Shown: piece after piece, positions 51,621-60,132 of the stretch | How the letters are laid out: each line of letters opens with the position of its first letter | Numbering within the stretch: position 1 is the stretch's first letter | Assembly: GCA_913061095.1 (NCBI GenBank) | Contig: CAJXVM010000011.1 | Coordinates: 62,001 to 126,000, forward strand | Length of the DNA: 64,000 nt | Direction of reading: 5' to 3' | From: an uncultured Ignavibacteria bacterium | GTDB taxonomy: Bacteria > Bacteroidota > Ignavibacteria > SZUA-365 | Made by a program: the position numbers and the translations under genes | Notes under the pieces: generated by a model | What the model was told of the DNA's origin: nothing | Seen by the model: the letters and a program-made list of their open reading frames with translations, nothing else | The model's database searches: none

Positions 51621-52023
51621 TCACAGATGCAGCAGATGCTTTACAAAAATGCGATCATTGATGGAGATGACTGCCGTGTAGCTCCCCTGGCAGCACGGCA
51701 GTGAGATCGATGCTCCCGGAGATGCTTCCGTCAGTATGTACGGTGACCGCCTTCTCCTTGACGAACGTGCCATCGGAGACATACAGTCTGAGTCTGCCTT
51801 GCGTTGCGCTGCGGATAATTTGCAGCCGTCCGGTCAGCTCGGCGCGACGGCCATGGAGTCGATACGCGAGATGAGCGTCTCCTCGCACTGGCAGATTTCC
51901 ACCACGAATCCGTCCTGCGTCACCGTGTCCGGACAGCCTCGCGGAAGTGATACACACCCGGGCGGAGGAATCCCACGCTGCCGGGACCCTCTCCTCATGG
52001 CGCACACTCAGAGAATCAGGCAA
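51621..52023 (-). pseudogene. Remnant of a T9SS-exported protein, frameshifted
   Basis: The minus-strand frame from 52023 encodes beta-rich sequence (RLRLYVSDGTFVKEKAVTVH) and then stops at 51655. Dropping one base from the GGGG run (complement of 51684-51687) restores LPGSYTAVISINDRIFVKHL and the stop at 51621, an ending typical of sorting domains. The N-terminal part and signal peptide are missing. This is a degraded 3' end of a surface protein gene. Sequence 52024-52254 shows no gene. Confidence 0.55.
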
Positions 52024-52254
52024 TACATCAGCAGGATCATTCTACCCGCACGTCATTGTCTCCGCATATATTGCATGTGTTCAGCAGGGAAAAACAGCCA
52101 CCATGACCATTCAGGAGAAATTGCATTGTCCGATTGGAAGCAAGACGAATTGCATATGATCGCCGAGACAGACGACCTCCATATCGCCCCCTTCCGGGAG
52201 GATGGGCAGGCATGAAGCAGACACATGTTTCACAACTGACAGGAGACAACGACC

Positions 52255-52761
52255 ATGGAATATATTGCAGGAATGATCACGATCATGCTTTTTACCGCGA
52301 TGGTATTCTCCGGCTCGGAGGATGGATCCGCAGGCGGGGAGTCCAACGGTGACGAAAAGGAACAGGTGGTATTCAGGGAGGAAGAACAGAAATCCTTCAA
52401 AGGTCCGGAGGAATGGTTCACCGGCGACGTGCAGGTGGATTTGATGTTTCCGGACAACGAAACTGCGCACTATTCCGGAGCGCGGGTGACCTTCCAGCCC
52501 GGCGCCAGAACGGCCTGGCATCTGCATCCCGCGGGACAGCATCTGGTCGTCACTGCGGGTGTCGGACTCACCGGCACGCGCGACGGAACGATTTTGCAAT
52601 TCAATGCCGGTGATGTCATCTGGTGTCCGGCCGGAATCGACCACTGGCACGGCGCCACGCCGGACTCACCAATGACGCACGTGGCTCTCACGGGCGTTCT
52701 CCAAGGTGAAAATGTTATCTGGAAGGAAAAGGTCACTGATGAACAGTATTCGGGAAGATGA
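52255..52761 (+). CDS. Exported cupin-domain protein (hydroxynitrile-lyase/YgiW-type cupin fold)
   Basis: A 168-residue protein. A short hydrophobic N-terminus (MEYIAGMITIMLFTAMVFSG) looks like a signal peptide or anchor, then an acidic linker and a single cupin barrel: motif 1 ARTAWHLHPAGQHLVVTAGVG, motif 2 FNAGDVIWCPAGIDHWHGA. The metal ligands H-x-H and the later His are present. The sequence style matches the small cupins that include bacterial (R)-hydroxynitrile lyases and carboxymuconolactone-linked cupins. It may bind Mn or Fe and handle a small organic molecule. AGGAG lies 9 bases before the ATG. It opens the redox/detoxification cluster and is convergent with the AraC regulator gene. 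Confidence 0.82.
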   Translation: MEYIAGMITIMLFTAMVFSGSEDGSAGGESNGDEKEQVVFREEEQKSFKGPEEWFTGDVQVDLMFPDNETAHYSGARVTFQPGARTAWHLHPAGQHLVVTAGVGLTGTRDGTILQFNAGDVIWCPAGIDHWHGATPDSPMTHVALTGVLQGENVIWKEKVTDEQYSGR

Positions 52762-52837
52762 CAAGGAGAACTGTCGAATAGAGACCTGCATCCTGACGGT
52801 GCCTTTTACATTGCGGCCGGACTGGCCGTGGATTCCA

Positions 52838-53743
52838 TCAGCCGGGATGCCCGGCCTGTCGCATCGAGGAAATGTCCTTGACGGGAGGAGCGCCGAACAG
52901 CCGGCTGTACTCACGGCTGAATTGCGAGGGACTCTCGTACCCCACCTGAAAGGCGGCGCTTGCGGCATCGATCCGGTCGATGAGCATGAGCCTTCGTGCT
53001 TCCTGGAGCCGAAGCCGCTTCTGATACTGAAGCGGACTCGAGGCGGTCATTGTTCGGAAGTGATGGTGGAAGGTCGACGAACTCATCCCTGCCCGCCGGG
53101 CGAGATCCTCAACCCGCAGCGGGTGCAGGTAGTTTTCCTTCAGCCACTCGATGGCGTGGGCCACCTGCTGACTCTGACTTCCCGCCGAGGCAATCTGCCG
53201 CAACCGAGCGCCCTGATCCCCGACGAGCAGCCGATAGATGATCTCACGCTGAATCGTCGGTGCGAGGATAGGAATTGCTTCTTCATCGTCCAGAAGTCCG
53301 ACGAGACGTCTGAATGCGTCGATGAGGGCAGGTGTCATTTCGCCGGTGGTCATTCCGCGCCCTGACTTCTGCGCTCGCGGAGCGGGGAGATTGCTGTCGA
53401 CCATCATCCGGGAGACTTCGCGCAGATCGAGGACGAGTGTGAACCCGAGGTACGGTCTCTCCTTGCTCGCCTCATGGACCTGCACCACCGTGGGCAGGTG
53501 CACTGATGTCAGCAGGTAGTGCTGCGGATCGTACGCAAATACGTCCTCGCCCAGGAGCACCCGTTTCGCTCCCTGGGCGATGACGCAGACACTGGGCTCA
53601 TGCATTCCGACGACAGCTTCGACCGGACTGTGCAGACGATACAGAGACAGCCCCGCGACGGCAGTCGACGGATCGCTGCGTCCTTCGGTCAACCGCGCGA
53701 TACTGTTTTTCAGTTCGAGCTGTGTCTGTTCCATACGCTGCAT
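52838..53743 (-). CDS. AraC-family regulator (YqhC-like)
   Basis: A 301-residue transcription regulator. The N-terminal AraC_N (cupin-like) domain spans about 20-180 (GMHEPSVCVIAQGAKRVLLG, DPQHYLLTSVHLP) and two helix-turn-helix motifs lie at about 195-290 (LRVEDLARRAGMSSSTFHHH, AASAAFQVGYESPSQFSREY). The stop of the upstream alcohol dehydrogenase gene and this ATG share a base (TAATG), so they are translationally coupled. In Escherichia coli the AraC_N-type regulator YqhC controls the dehydrogenase YqhD, and this pairing suggests the same partnership: reactive aldehydes sensed and reduced. Confidence 0.9.
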   Translation of the reverse strand: MQRMEQTQLELKNSIARLTEGRSDPSTAVAGLSLYRLHSPVEAVVGMHEPSVCVIAQGAKRVLLGEDVFAYDPQHYLLTSVHLPTVVQVHEASKERPYLGFTLVLDLREVSRMMVDSNLPAPRAQKSGRGMTTGEMTPALIDAFRRLVGLLDDEEAIPILAPTIQREIIYRLLVGDQGARLRQIASAGSQSQQVAHAIEWLKENYLHPLRVEDLARRAGMSSSTFHHHFRTMTASSPLQYQKRLRLQEARRLMLIDRIDAASAAFQVGYESPSQFSREYSRLFGAPPVKDISSMRQAGHPG

Positions 53744-54930
53744 TACAGGGCTCCCCGCAGCACCTCGATGATATCCTCCCTGCTCATCGGCGGTCGTGCC
53801 GGCAGGTTGCCCTTGCCGTCATTGATGATCCGAAGGGTGTCTTCCGCATACCTCTCGATCAGTTCGTCACCGATACCGAGTTCGGAAAGATGTGTCGGAC
53901 ATCCAATAGAGCGGAGGAATGCCTCGAAACGATCGATTCCCTCGCGAGCGGCATCCTCGTCCGTCTTCCCGTTGCGCTCGACGCCGAGTACGCGTTCGGC
54001 GAACCGGGCGAAGCGTTCGGGACGTTTCCTGGCCGCGAACCGCATCCATGAAGGATTCACGACCGCGAGACCTGCGGCGTGAGCAACGTCGTGATGCGCC
54101 GAGAGTGTATGCTCGATCATGTGGACCGGGTAGCCGGCACTGGTGCCGACCTGCACCCAGCCGTTGAGCGCGACCACGGAGGCCCACTGCACCTGCGCCC
54201 GTGCTTCGAGGTCATTGCCGTCCGCGACCGCCTTCGGTCCCCATTCCATCGCAGTCTGGATCACGCCCTCCGCGAAGCGATCCTGCAGTGGTGTTCCGTC
54301 GACACCGTTGAAATATCCTTCGGTCACGTGCGTGATCAGATCACAGACGCCGTACGCCGTCTGATCCTTCGGCACGGTCACGGTCAGTTCGGGATCCACG
54401 ATCGCCACCTTCGGAAACAGCACGGGCGCGTTCACAAACGATTTCTCAGTCGTCTCCTCGTTTGTGATCACGGCACCATTGTTCATCTCCGATCCCGTGG
54501 CAGCGAGCGTCGGCACGGTGATGATCGGCAATGCCTTCGTCGGTGGGATGAACGTGCCTTCGCTGCTGAAGAACATGTCCCATGGCTCGCCCTCGTAAAA
54601 CACCATCGCCGCCATCGCTTTCGCGGCATCCATGGTGCTGCCGCCTCCAAGCGCGACCACGACGTCACAGCCCTCGTCACGCGCAATCTGCGCTCCGCGC
54701 AGCACGGTAGAGAGCCGTGGGTTCGGCTCGACCCCGGCGCACTCCACCGCGGAGACTCCCGCGGCCTTCAGGCTCTCGAGCGCGCGGTCGAACGTGCCGT
54801 TTCTTTTCACGCTGCCCCCGCCCGTGACGAGAAGGGCTTTCTTCCCATACGTACCTGCCTCGGTGCCCAGTTCGGAGAGTTTCCCCGCGCCAAAATTGAT
54901 CCGTGTTGGATTCTGGAAATTGAATTGCAT
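53743..54930 (-). CDS. Iron-type alcohol dehydrogenase (YqhD/BdhA-like aldehyde reductase)
   Basis: A 395-residue group III dehydrogenase, NADPH-dependent by resemblance. The nucleotide-binding loop is VVALGGGSTMDAAKAM, followed by PTLAATGSEMNN. Metal ligands are D and H in GVCDLITHVTE, then H in PVHMIEHTLSAHHDVAH. This matches YqhD/BdhA enzymes that reduce aldehydes such as methylglyoxal, acrolein or butanal to alcohols. It is upstream of, and coupled to, an AraC regulator. The promoter lies in the 54931-55300 region, which otherwise contains no gene. Confidence 0.94.
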   Translation of the reverse strand: MQFNFQNPTRINFGAGKLSELGTEAGTYGKKALLVTGGGSVKRNGTFDRALESLKAAGVSAVECAGVEPNPRLSTVLRGAQIARDEGCDVVVALGGGSTMDAAKAMAAMVFYEGEPWDMFFSSEGTFIPPTKALPIITVPTLAATGSEMNNGAVITNEETTEKSFVNAPVLFPKVAIVDPELTVTVPKDQTAYGVCDLITHVTEGYFNGVDGTPLQDRFAEGVIQTAMEWGPKAVADGNDLEARAQVQWASVVALNGWVQVGTSAGYPVHMIEHTLSAHHDVAHAAGLAVVNPSWMRFAARKRPERFARFAERVLGVERNGKTDEDAAREGIDRFEAFLRSIGCPTHLSELGIGDELIERYAEDTLRIINDGKGNLPARPPMSREDIIEVLRGAL

Positions 54931-55308
54931 TACATGCTCCGTTCTCGTGTTGTGGTTGCGTTTTCACCTATCGAAGTGTTCAGGCAGTGCGGCATCAGAG
55001 CCAGGATCGCTGCCGGATTAACATCACCCTCAATATACTCCAGGGGTGCGATTTCGCTGTAGCGCAATCCTGTCGCATTATTGCCTGATCCTGCGAATAC
55101 GTGGAGAAAAGACGACCATTCCCGGCTGCACATGGCCCGTACAGCCGACACCGGCAACAAGATAATCCATTTCATTTCAACATGATACAGGGTGTGCCCG
55201 TTTCGGGATTCTCTCTCGGCTGCCGGTGGTTACCAGACAGGACTGCTCAAAAGTCCTGCAGTCAATCTGTTACTGAGTGGCAGAGCTGGTCGAGATGGGA
55301 GATCCGGT

Positions 55309-55345
55309 TTGACAGGGAATGGCTGAATTCATACATTCGTATGAA
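55309..55345 (+). promoter_or_regulatory. Promoter with overlapping operator for TetR gene
   Basis: TTGACA (55309-55314), 17 bases, TACATT (55332-55337) forms a good promoter. A perfect 7-bp palindrome, TTCATAC-ATTC-GTATGAA (55328-55345), overlaps the -10 box and the probable start of transcription, a classical TetR operator position. A matching half-site TTCATACAT lies at 56057-56065 before the next gene. The remaining stretch 54931-55308 shows no gene. Confidence 0.7.
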
Positions 55346-55391
55346 AGAATATGAATTGCCGGCAGTTGGCTCCTCTGAGGACCGCGACCTG

Positions 55392-56027
55392 ATGAAAAGC
55401 ACAAAGGATAAGATCATGGATACCGCGGAGCGGTGCTTTGCCCGTCAGGGCATCGCGTCGGCGTCCATTCGCACGATCATCCGGAAGGCCGGTGTCAATC
55501 TGGGCGCCGTCACATATCATTTCGGGACAAAGGACAATCTGGTCATCGAAATCTTCAACAGACGCATGCTTCCCATGACACGGGAGCGGCTGGCGATGCT
55601 CCGGCAGGCCAAAGAGGAATCGGGCGACCATCCGCTTCCCCTCCGCAGGGTGATGGAGGCCATCGTCATCCCCCAGGAGAAACTCACGAGGAAGCATCCG
55701 CAGTTCATCAAGTTTCTCGTTCAGATGAAGCACTATCCGAATGCGAAGTTTTTTCGACTGATCAATACCGAGTATGACCTGATCTACGAGGAACTCCACC
55801 GCTCCCTGCGAGCCGCCCTCCCCCCGATGTCCGATATGGAATTCTATCTGAAGCTGCACTTCGTCATCCATTTGATGGACAGCATCCCGCAACATGACTA
55901 CCATCTCAGGCAGCTGATTCCCGGTGATTTGGACAGCGAAGGAATCACCAGCGTGCTCATCGCTTTTCTGGAAGGGGGACTGACGAATATGCGTGTGCAG
56001 TCGAAGTCCGACGACGTGGCATCATGA
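55392..56027 (+). CDS. TetR/AcrR-family transcriptional repressor
   Basis: A 211-residue repressor. The N-terminal helix-turn-helix is standard: KIMDTAERCFARQGIASASI, then IIRKAGVNLGAVTYHFGTKD. The C-terminal ligand-binding domain is helical (MLPMTRERLAMLRQ, FIKFLVQMKHYP). ATG 55392, with GAGGA ten bases upstream, is preferred over ATG 55341: the latter lies inside the operator and at the predicted transcription start. A promoter/operator directly upstream suggests autorepression, and a matching half-site before the SDR gene suggests control of the whole cluster (SDR, nitroreductase, DUF169). The inducing ligand is unknown. Confidence 0.88.
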   Translation: MKSTKDKIMDTAERCFARQGIASASIRTIIRKAGVNLGAVTYHFGTKDNLVIEIFNRRMLPMTRERLAMLRQAKEESGDHPLPLRRVMEAIVIPQEKLTRKHPQFIKFLVQMKHYPNAKFFRLINTEYDLIYEELHRSLRAALPPMSDMEFYLKLHFVIHLMDSIPQHDYHLRQLIPGDLDSEGITSVLIAFLEGGLTNMRVQSKSDDVAS

Positions 56028-56100
56028 CCTCAAACCTTCGAACATATAAAGTAGATTTCATACATCAACGGCCCAAGGAAGCGAAAGAGGAGGTTGTATC

Positions 56101-57066
56101 ATGAGATGTTTCGTCACAGGAGGTTCAGGATTCGTCGGCAGTAATCTTATCGCGCTGCTCATCAAGGAAGGATACGATGTTGTCGCCATGGCGAGGTCGG
56201 AGGACGCGTCAAACAAAATCAAATCTCTTGGCGCAACACCCGTTTCAGCCGATATGAGTGAGGCTGATCGCCTGGTTGATGATCTGCGGGGCTGTACAGC
56301 GGTTTTTCACCTGGCGTCCGCCTCGGAATTCTGGAGAGGATATGAATATGCGTACGAGATCAACGTCCGTGGGACGGAAAAACTGGTCGACGCGGCGAAA
56401 AAAGCGGGAGTGCAGCGCTTCATCTATATCAGTACAGCCGCAATCATTCTTCAGGGAAAACCCGTGTATGATGCGGATGAGCGCCTGTCTCTTCCCCACC
56501 TGCCCCGCGGGGCGTATCGCAGGACCAAGTACCAGGCAGAGCAAGTCGTCCTCAACAGCAACGCGGAGGACTTCCAAACAGTGATCGTGCGGCCTCCGCT
56601 GGTGTGGGGAAAAGGAAGCGTCGTAAAATTCCTTGTGGAAGCGAGCAGGGAGGACAAACTGATGTGGTTCAATCACGGAAAGTACAAAGTCCCCATCATT
56701 CACGTAAAAAATCTCTGCCATGCGATTCTCCTGGCATATCGACAGGGGAAACCCGGTGAGATGTATTATGTGATCGACAGTGAGCATGTTGTGTTCAGAG
56801 ACTTCCTGACACGCATCCTGGCGACGCAGGGACTTACACCACCCACAAAGAACATGAACCGCTCCGTGGCGCTGGCGATGGGAAACCTCGTTCCCGTCAT
56901 CTGGAAGATATTGCGGAAGAAAAGCCCTCCCCCAATGAGTGCGGAAATGATTCACATGCAGGCGACGGAGTATACCGTCTCCGACGCAAAGGCCAGAGAA
57001 GAACTGGGATATGAAGACGTCATCACATATGAGGAAGGATTGGAAGAATTGAAATCCGGCTTCTAG
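56101..57066 (+). CDS. NAD-dependent epimerase/dehydratase (extended SDR, 3-beta-HSD-like)
   Basis: A 321-residue Rossmann-fold oxidoreductase. The nucleotide motif is TGGSGFVGSNL (residues 6-16), the catalytic pair is in YRRTK (Tyr-x3-Lys), and FIYISTAAI marks the catalytic Ser/Thr strand. It resembles extended SDRs that act on sugars, dihydroflavonols or steroids; the substrate cannot be told. A strong AGGAGG lies 7 bases before ATG 56101. It follows the TetR gene by 73 bases, with an operator half-site in between, and precedes a nitroreductase gene. Confidence 0.9.
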   Translation: MRCFVTGGSGFVGSNLIALLIKEGYDVVAMARSEDASNKIKSLGATPVSADMSEADRLVDDLRGCTAVFHLASASEFWRGYEYAYEINVRGTEKLVDAAKKAGVQRFIYISTAAIILQGKPVYDADERLSLPHLPRGAYRRTKYQAEQVVLNSNAEDFQTVIVRPPLVWGKGSVVKFLVEASREDKLMWFNHGKYKVPIIHVKNLCHAILLAYRQGKPGEMYYVIDSEHVVFRDFLTRILATQGLTPPTKNMNRSVALAMGNLVPVIWKILRKKSPPPMSAEMIHMQATEYTVSDAKAREELGYEDVITYEEGLEELKSGF

Positions 57067-57207
57067 CCGTACATTGCATACACGAGTGAAAGCGGGAAAT
57101 GGCAGTCCTTCTTGATGCGGGGACTGATGTTGCCGCTGATCACCGCTGATCAATGGCGCAGGCTATACCATCCCTGCTCACAGATTGTCGAATACAAGGA
57201 GTCAAGC

Positions 57208-57771
57208 ATGGAAATTTTACAGCATATCAAATCCCGGCGGACGGTCCGCCGTTTCAAACCCGATCCCATCCCCCAGACCGTTCTCGATGAGATGTTCGAG
57301 GCGGCCATGTGGGCTCCGTCGCCGGCCAATTCGCAGCCGTGGGACTTTTACGTCATCGGCCCCGAGGCCCGTGGGAAAATCCTCGGTCTGCTCCAGGCCA
57401 AGGCGAAAGAATTTTTCGCGGATCCCGACCTGCCCGAGCCGAAACGAAAGGCCCTTGAAGCCCTGCAGGCGGATTTCGGCGGTGCGCCTTACATGGTCGC
57501 GGTCGTCAGCCGCGGCGGATCCGAACCCATGGAGCAGATCGAGTACCCGCTGAGCGCCGCAACAGCCGTGCAGAACCTGTGCCTCGCGGCCTCGGCACAC
57601 GACATCGGATCGATCTGGCTTTCTGTCGGATCGGCCCCCCCGGTTCGCCCCATTCTCGGGATCAAGGAAGGTGAATCCGTCGTGGCGCTCCTGGCCCTCG
57701 GCTACCCGGAAGACGTGCCTCCCGCTCCGCCCCGCGAGGACTACCGAACACATATGAAGGAGATTCCGTGA
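57208..57771 (+). CDS. Nitroreductase-family FMN oxidoreductase
   Basis: A 187-residue flavoenzyme. The family opening KSRRTVRRFKPDPIP includes the FMN-contacting Arg residues; WAPSPANSQPWDFYVI is the conserved FMN-binding stretch, and ALGYPEDVPPAPPR with the C-terminal segment is also typical. It probably reduces nitro, quinone or related electrophilic substrates with NAD(P)H. ATG 57208 has AAGGAG upstream. The DUF169 gene's GTG overlaps its stop, so the two are coupled. Confidence 0.92.
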   Translation: MEILQHIKSRRTVRRFKPDPIPQTVLDEMFEAAMWAPSPANSQPWDFYVIGPEARGKILGLLQAKAKEFFADPDLPEPKRKALEALQADFGGAPYMVAVVSRGGSEPMEQIEYPLSAATAVQNLCLAASAHDIGSIWLSVGSAPPVRPILGIKEGESVVALLALGYPEDVPPAPPREDYRTHMKEIP

Positions 57772-58532
57772 TACAGGAAAAAAGCATGTCGAACCGGCTG
57801 CCTGAAGCCCTGGATCTGAAGTACACGCCCATTGCCGTCATTCTGACCGACACAAAACCCGAGCGCGCCGCGCAGTTCAAGGAAGGCGGCTGGGGCTGCG
57901 CGGCCGCCATGCTGAAAGCAGCCACCAGAGGCCGGACAGTCGTGTTCGATCGGAAGACCAGCGGTTGTCCGGGAGGGGGAACGGGACTCGGTTTCGGAAA
58001 CTGCTATACCGGTTTCCCGATCGACCGGCTCCTTTCGACCGGAGGGAAGGCCGAACTGCCCGACGGCGGCGTGTTCGACATGGGCGAAGGCGAACGCTTT
58101 TTCGACAGTCCCGAGGCAGCCGCCCGCTGGGCGGATGCACTTCCATATCGCGAGGTGCCTACCGAATACATCGTCTGCAAACCGCTCGATCAGGTCGCGG
58201 ACGATGAAGATATTTCACTGGTCATGATGCTCGTCAATCCTGATCAGCTATCCGCGCTGGTGACCCTGGCGGGATTTCGGCGCGGAGCGATCAACGCCAC
58301 CGTTTCTCCATGGGGAGCCGCCTGTCAGTCGATCCTATTCGCCCATGCGGAGTCCGAGAAGGAGCACCCGAGCGGTGTCATCGGCTTCTTCGACATTTCC
58401 CAGCGCGGCAAAATTGACAGAGAATTCATCTCGTATACCGTGCCGTATTCCATGTATCAGGAAATGGAGTCAAGCGTCGACGACAGCTTTCTGCGCGCCC
58501 CCATGTGGCAGAAGCTTCGTGATCGATGGTAG
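57768..58532 (+). CDS. DUF169-family protein (ArCR-type)
   Basis: A 254-residue cytoplasmic protein of the DUF169 family. Conserved elements are KYTPIAVILTD near the start, GWGCAAAML, SGCPGGGTGLGFG and CYTGFP with several cysteines that could bind an iron-sulfur cluster, and GFFDISQRGKI near the end. Its biochemical role is not established. The GTG at 57768 is supported by AAGGAG 6 bases upstream, located within the nitroreductase gene, whose stop it overlaps. An ATG at 57786 is a second possibility. Confidence 0.82.
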   Translation: MIQEKSMSNRLPEALDLKYTPIAVILTDTKPERAAQFKEGGWGCAAAMLKAATRGRTVVFDRKTSGCPGGGTGLGFGNCYTGFPIDRLLSTGGKAELPDGGVFDMGEGERFFDSPEAAARWADALPYREVPTEYIVCKPLDQVADDEDISLVMMLVNPDQLSALVTLAGFRRGAINATVSPWGAACQSILFAHAESEKEHPSGVIGFFDISQRGKIDREFISYTVPYSMYQEMESSVDDSFLRAPMWQKLRDRW

Positions 58533-58549
58533 ACATGAGGCTGTCCATG

Positions 58550-59938
58550 TCAGGATGAGGGAAACGCTTCGGGATCCCTCCCGCTGCCCGTATCGTGTGC
58601 ACGCCGCATATTCCGGACCAGCCTGAACAGGTACAGCATTGAAAACAGGCCCGACACGACATTCGCGATGAACGCCGCCCAGAACACCCCCGGGAGGTCA
58701 AACAGCCGGGCACCGATCCACGCGAGAGGCAGATACAACACCACCATGCGCAGGATGGAGAAGCCGGCTGACGGATATGGCCTGTTGAGCCCGTTGAAGG
58801 TCGAGGTACTCAGCAGCACGAGTCCCTGGAATCCGTAACTCGCCGACACGATGAGAAAGTACATCTTCGTGATGTCGATGACGGTGCGATCCGTCGAGAA
58901 GAGAGACGCCACGACCTCCCCCGCCGCCAGGAGCAGGAGAAACACCACGGCGCCCCAGAAGAGAGAAAATTTCGTTGAAATCGTAAGTGCGTCGAGGATG
59001 CGCTGGTATTTATGCCTGCTGATGTTCTGTCCGGCGAAAATGACCAGCACGGAGCCGAGCGCATTGATGAGCATGATCGCGAACATCTCCACACGGGAGG
59101 CTACGCCGAACGCCGCGACGGCTTCCTTCCCGAAGGAGGCAAGAATCCTCGTAATCACACCGATCGACAGTGGCGTAATGAGCAGAGTCAGTGTGGCCGG
59201 ACCGGCAATGTGAAGGATGTTCCTCCATGTCTGCCCGATCTCCCCGATCCGTCCGAGAGCGAATGTGATGAGTTTCTCACGCCTGGTGAGGACGACCATG
59301 ACGATCGTGAAGCTCACGCTTCGGGCGAGCACGGTCGCCAGCGCCGCTCCCTGTATCCCCATATACGGAACAGGACCGTATCCGAATATCAGGATTGGAT
59401 CGAGAACCGCATTGAGCACCCCGGAGGTCACCATGATCATTCCCGGCGTGAAGGTATCCCCGGTCGCACGTATGATATTGTTGCCGATCATGGGGAAAAG
59501 GACGAACGGGACACCGAGATACCAGATCCGCATGTATTCCTCGACATACCCGAGCACGACGGGACCGGCTCCCATGGCGGCGAACAGCGGCCGGATGGTA
59601 AGCTGACCGGCAATGACGAACAGCATGACCACGGTGAATCCCAGCAGCAGGGCGCGTCCCCCCATCTGCTGAACACGTCTGCGTTCGGTCTTGATGATGT
59701 GACGGGAAATCAGCGAACTGGTTCCGATCCCGATACCCAGTGAGATGCTGTTCAGCACCATCACGACCGGGAAACTGAAACTCATCGCCGCAAGCTGATG
59801 CACGCCCAGCTTCCCCACGAAGTAGGTATCGACGAGATTAAAGACGACGATCCCCATCATCCCCAGAAGCATGGGCCAGGTAAGGGATGTCAGCTGGCGC
59901 CGGATGTCTCCTTCAGTGAGGTTTTTCTGTTTGCCCAA
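58550..59938 (-). CDS. MATE-family multidrug efflux protein
   Basis: A 462-residue integral membrane antiporter with 12 helices in two symmetrical halves. Opening ILTSLTWPMLLGMMGIVVFN is family typical, as are LGVHQLAAMSFSFPVVMVLN and FTPGMIMVTSGVLNAVLDPI. It should export cationic or aromatic compounds using Na+ or H+. It converges on the DUF169 gene with only 17 bases between the stops. Together with the reductases next door it fits a detoxification cluster. Confidence 0.93.
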   Translation of the reverse strand: MGKQKNLTEGDIRRQLTSLTWPMLLGMMGIVVFNLVDTYFVGKLGVHQLAAMSFSFPVVMVLNSISLGIGIGTSSLISRHIIKTERRRVQQMGGRALLLGFTVVMLFVIAGQLTIRPLFAAMGAGPVVLGYVEEYMRIWYLGVPFVLFPMIGNNIIRATGDTFTPGMIMVTSGVLNAVLDPILIFGYGPVPYMGIQGAALATVLARSVSFTIVMVVLTRREKLITFALGRIGEIGQTWRNILHIAGPATLTLLITPLSIGVITRILASFGKEAVAAFGVASRVEMFAIMLINALGSVLVIFAGQNISRHKYQRILDALTISTKFSLFWGAVVFLLLLAAGEVVASLFSTDRTVIDITKMYFLIVSASYGFQGLVLLSTSTFNGLNRPYPSAGFSILRMVVLYLPLAWIGARLFDLPGVFWAAFIANVVSGLFSMLYLFRLVRNMRRAHDTGSGRDPEAFPSS

Positions 59939-60132
59939 TGCAGCGTGTACCGGTAATGGTGTGTCGGTTTAGTTGCCGGTTTTTTCATTGTACGGCGTTC
60001 CCCATTCCCGCGCAACGCATGAGATCGAGGGAGTCCGGCGTACGGGACTGCCGGGCAGATCCACACCCTCCATGCCGATGAAACTCTGCCGGTGACATTG
60101 GATTTCAGCGCAGGATGCGGTAGAATTGCAGT

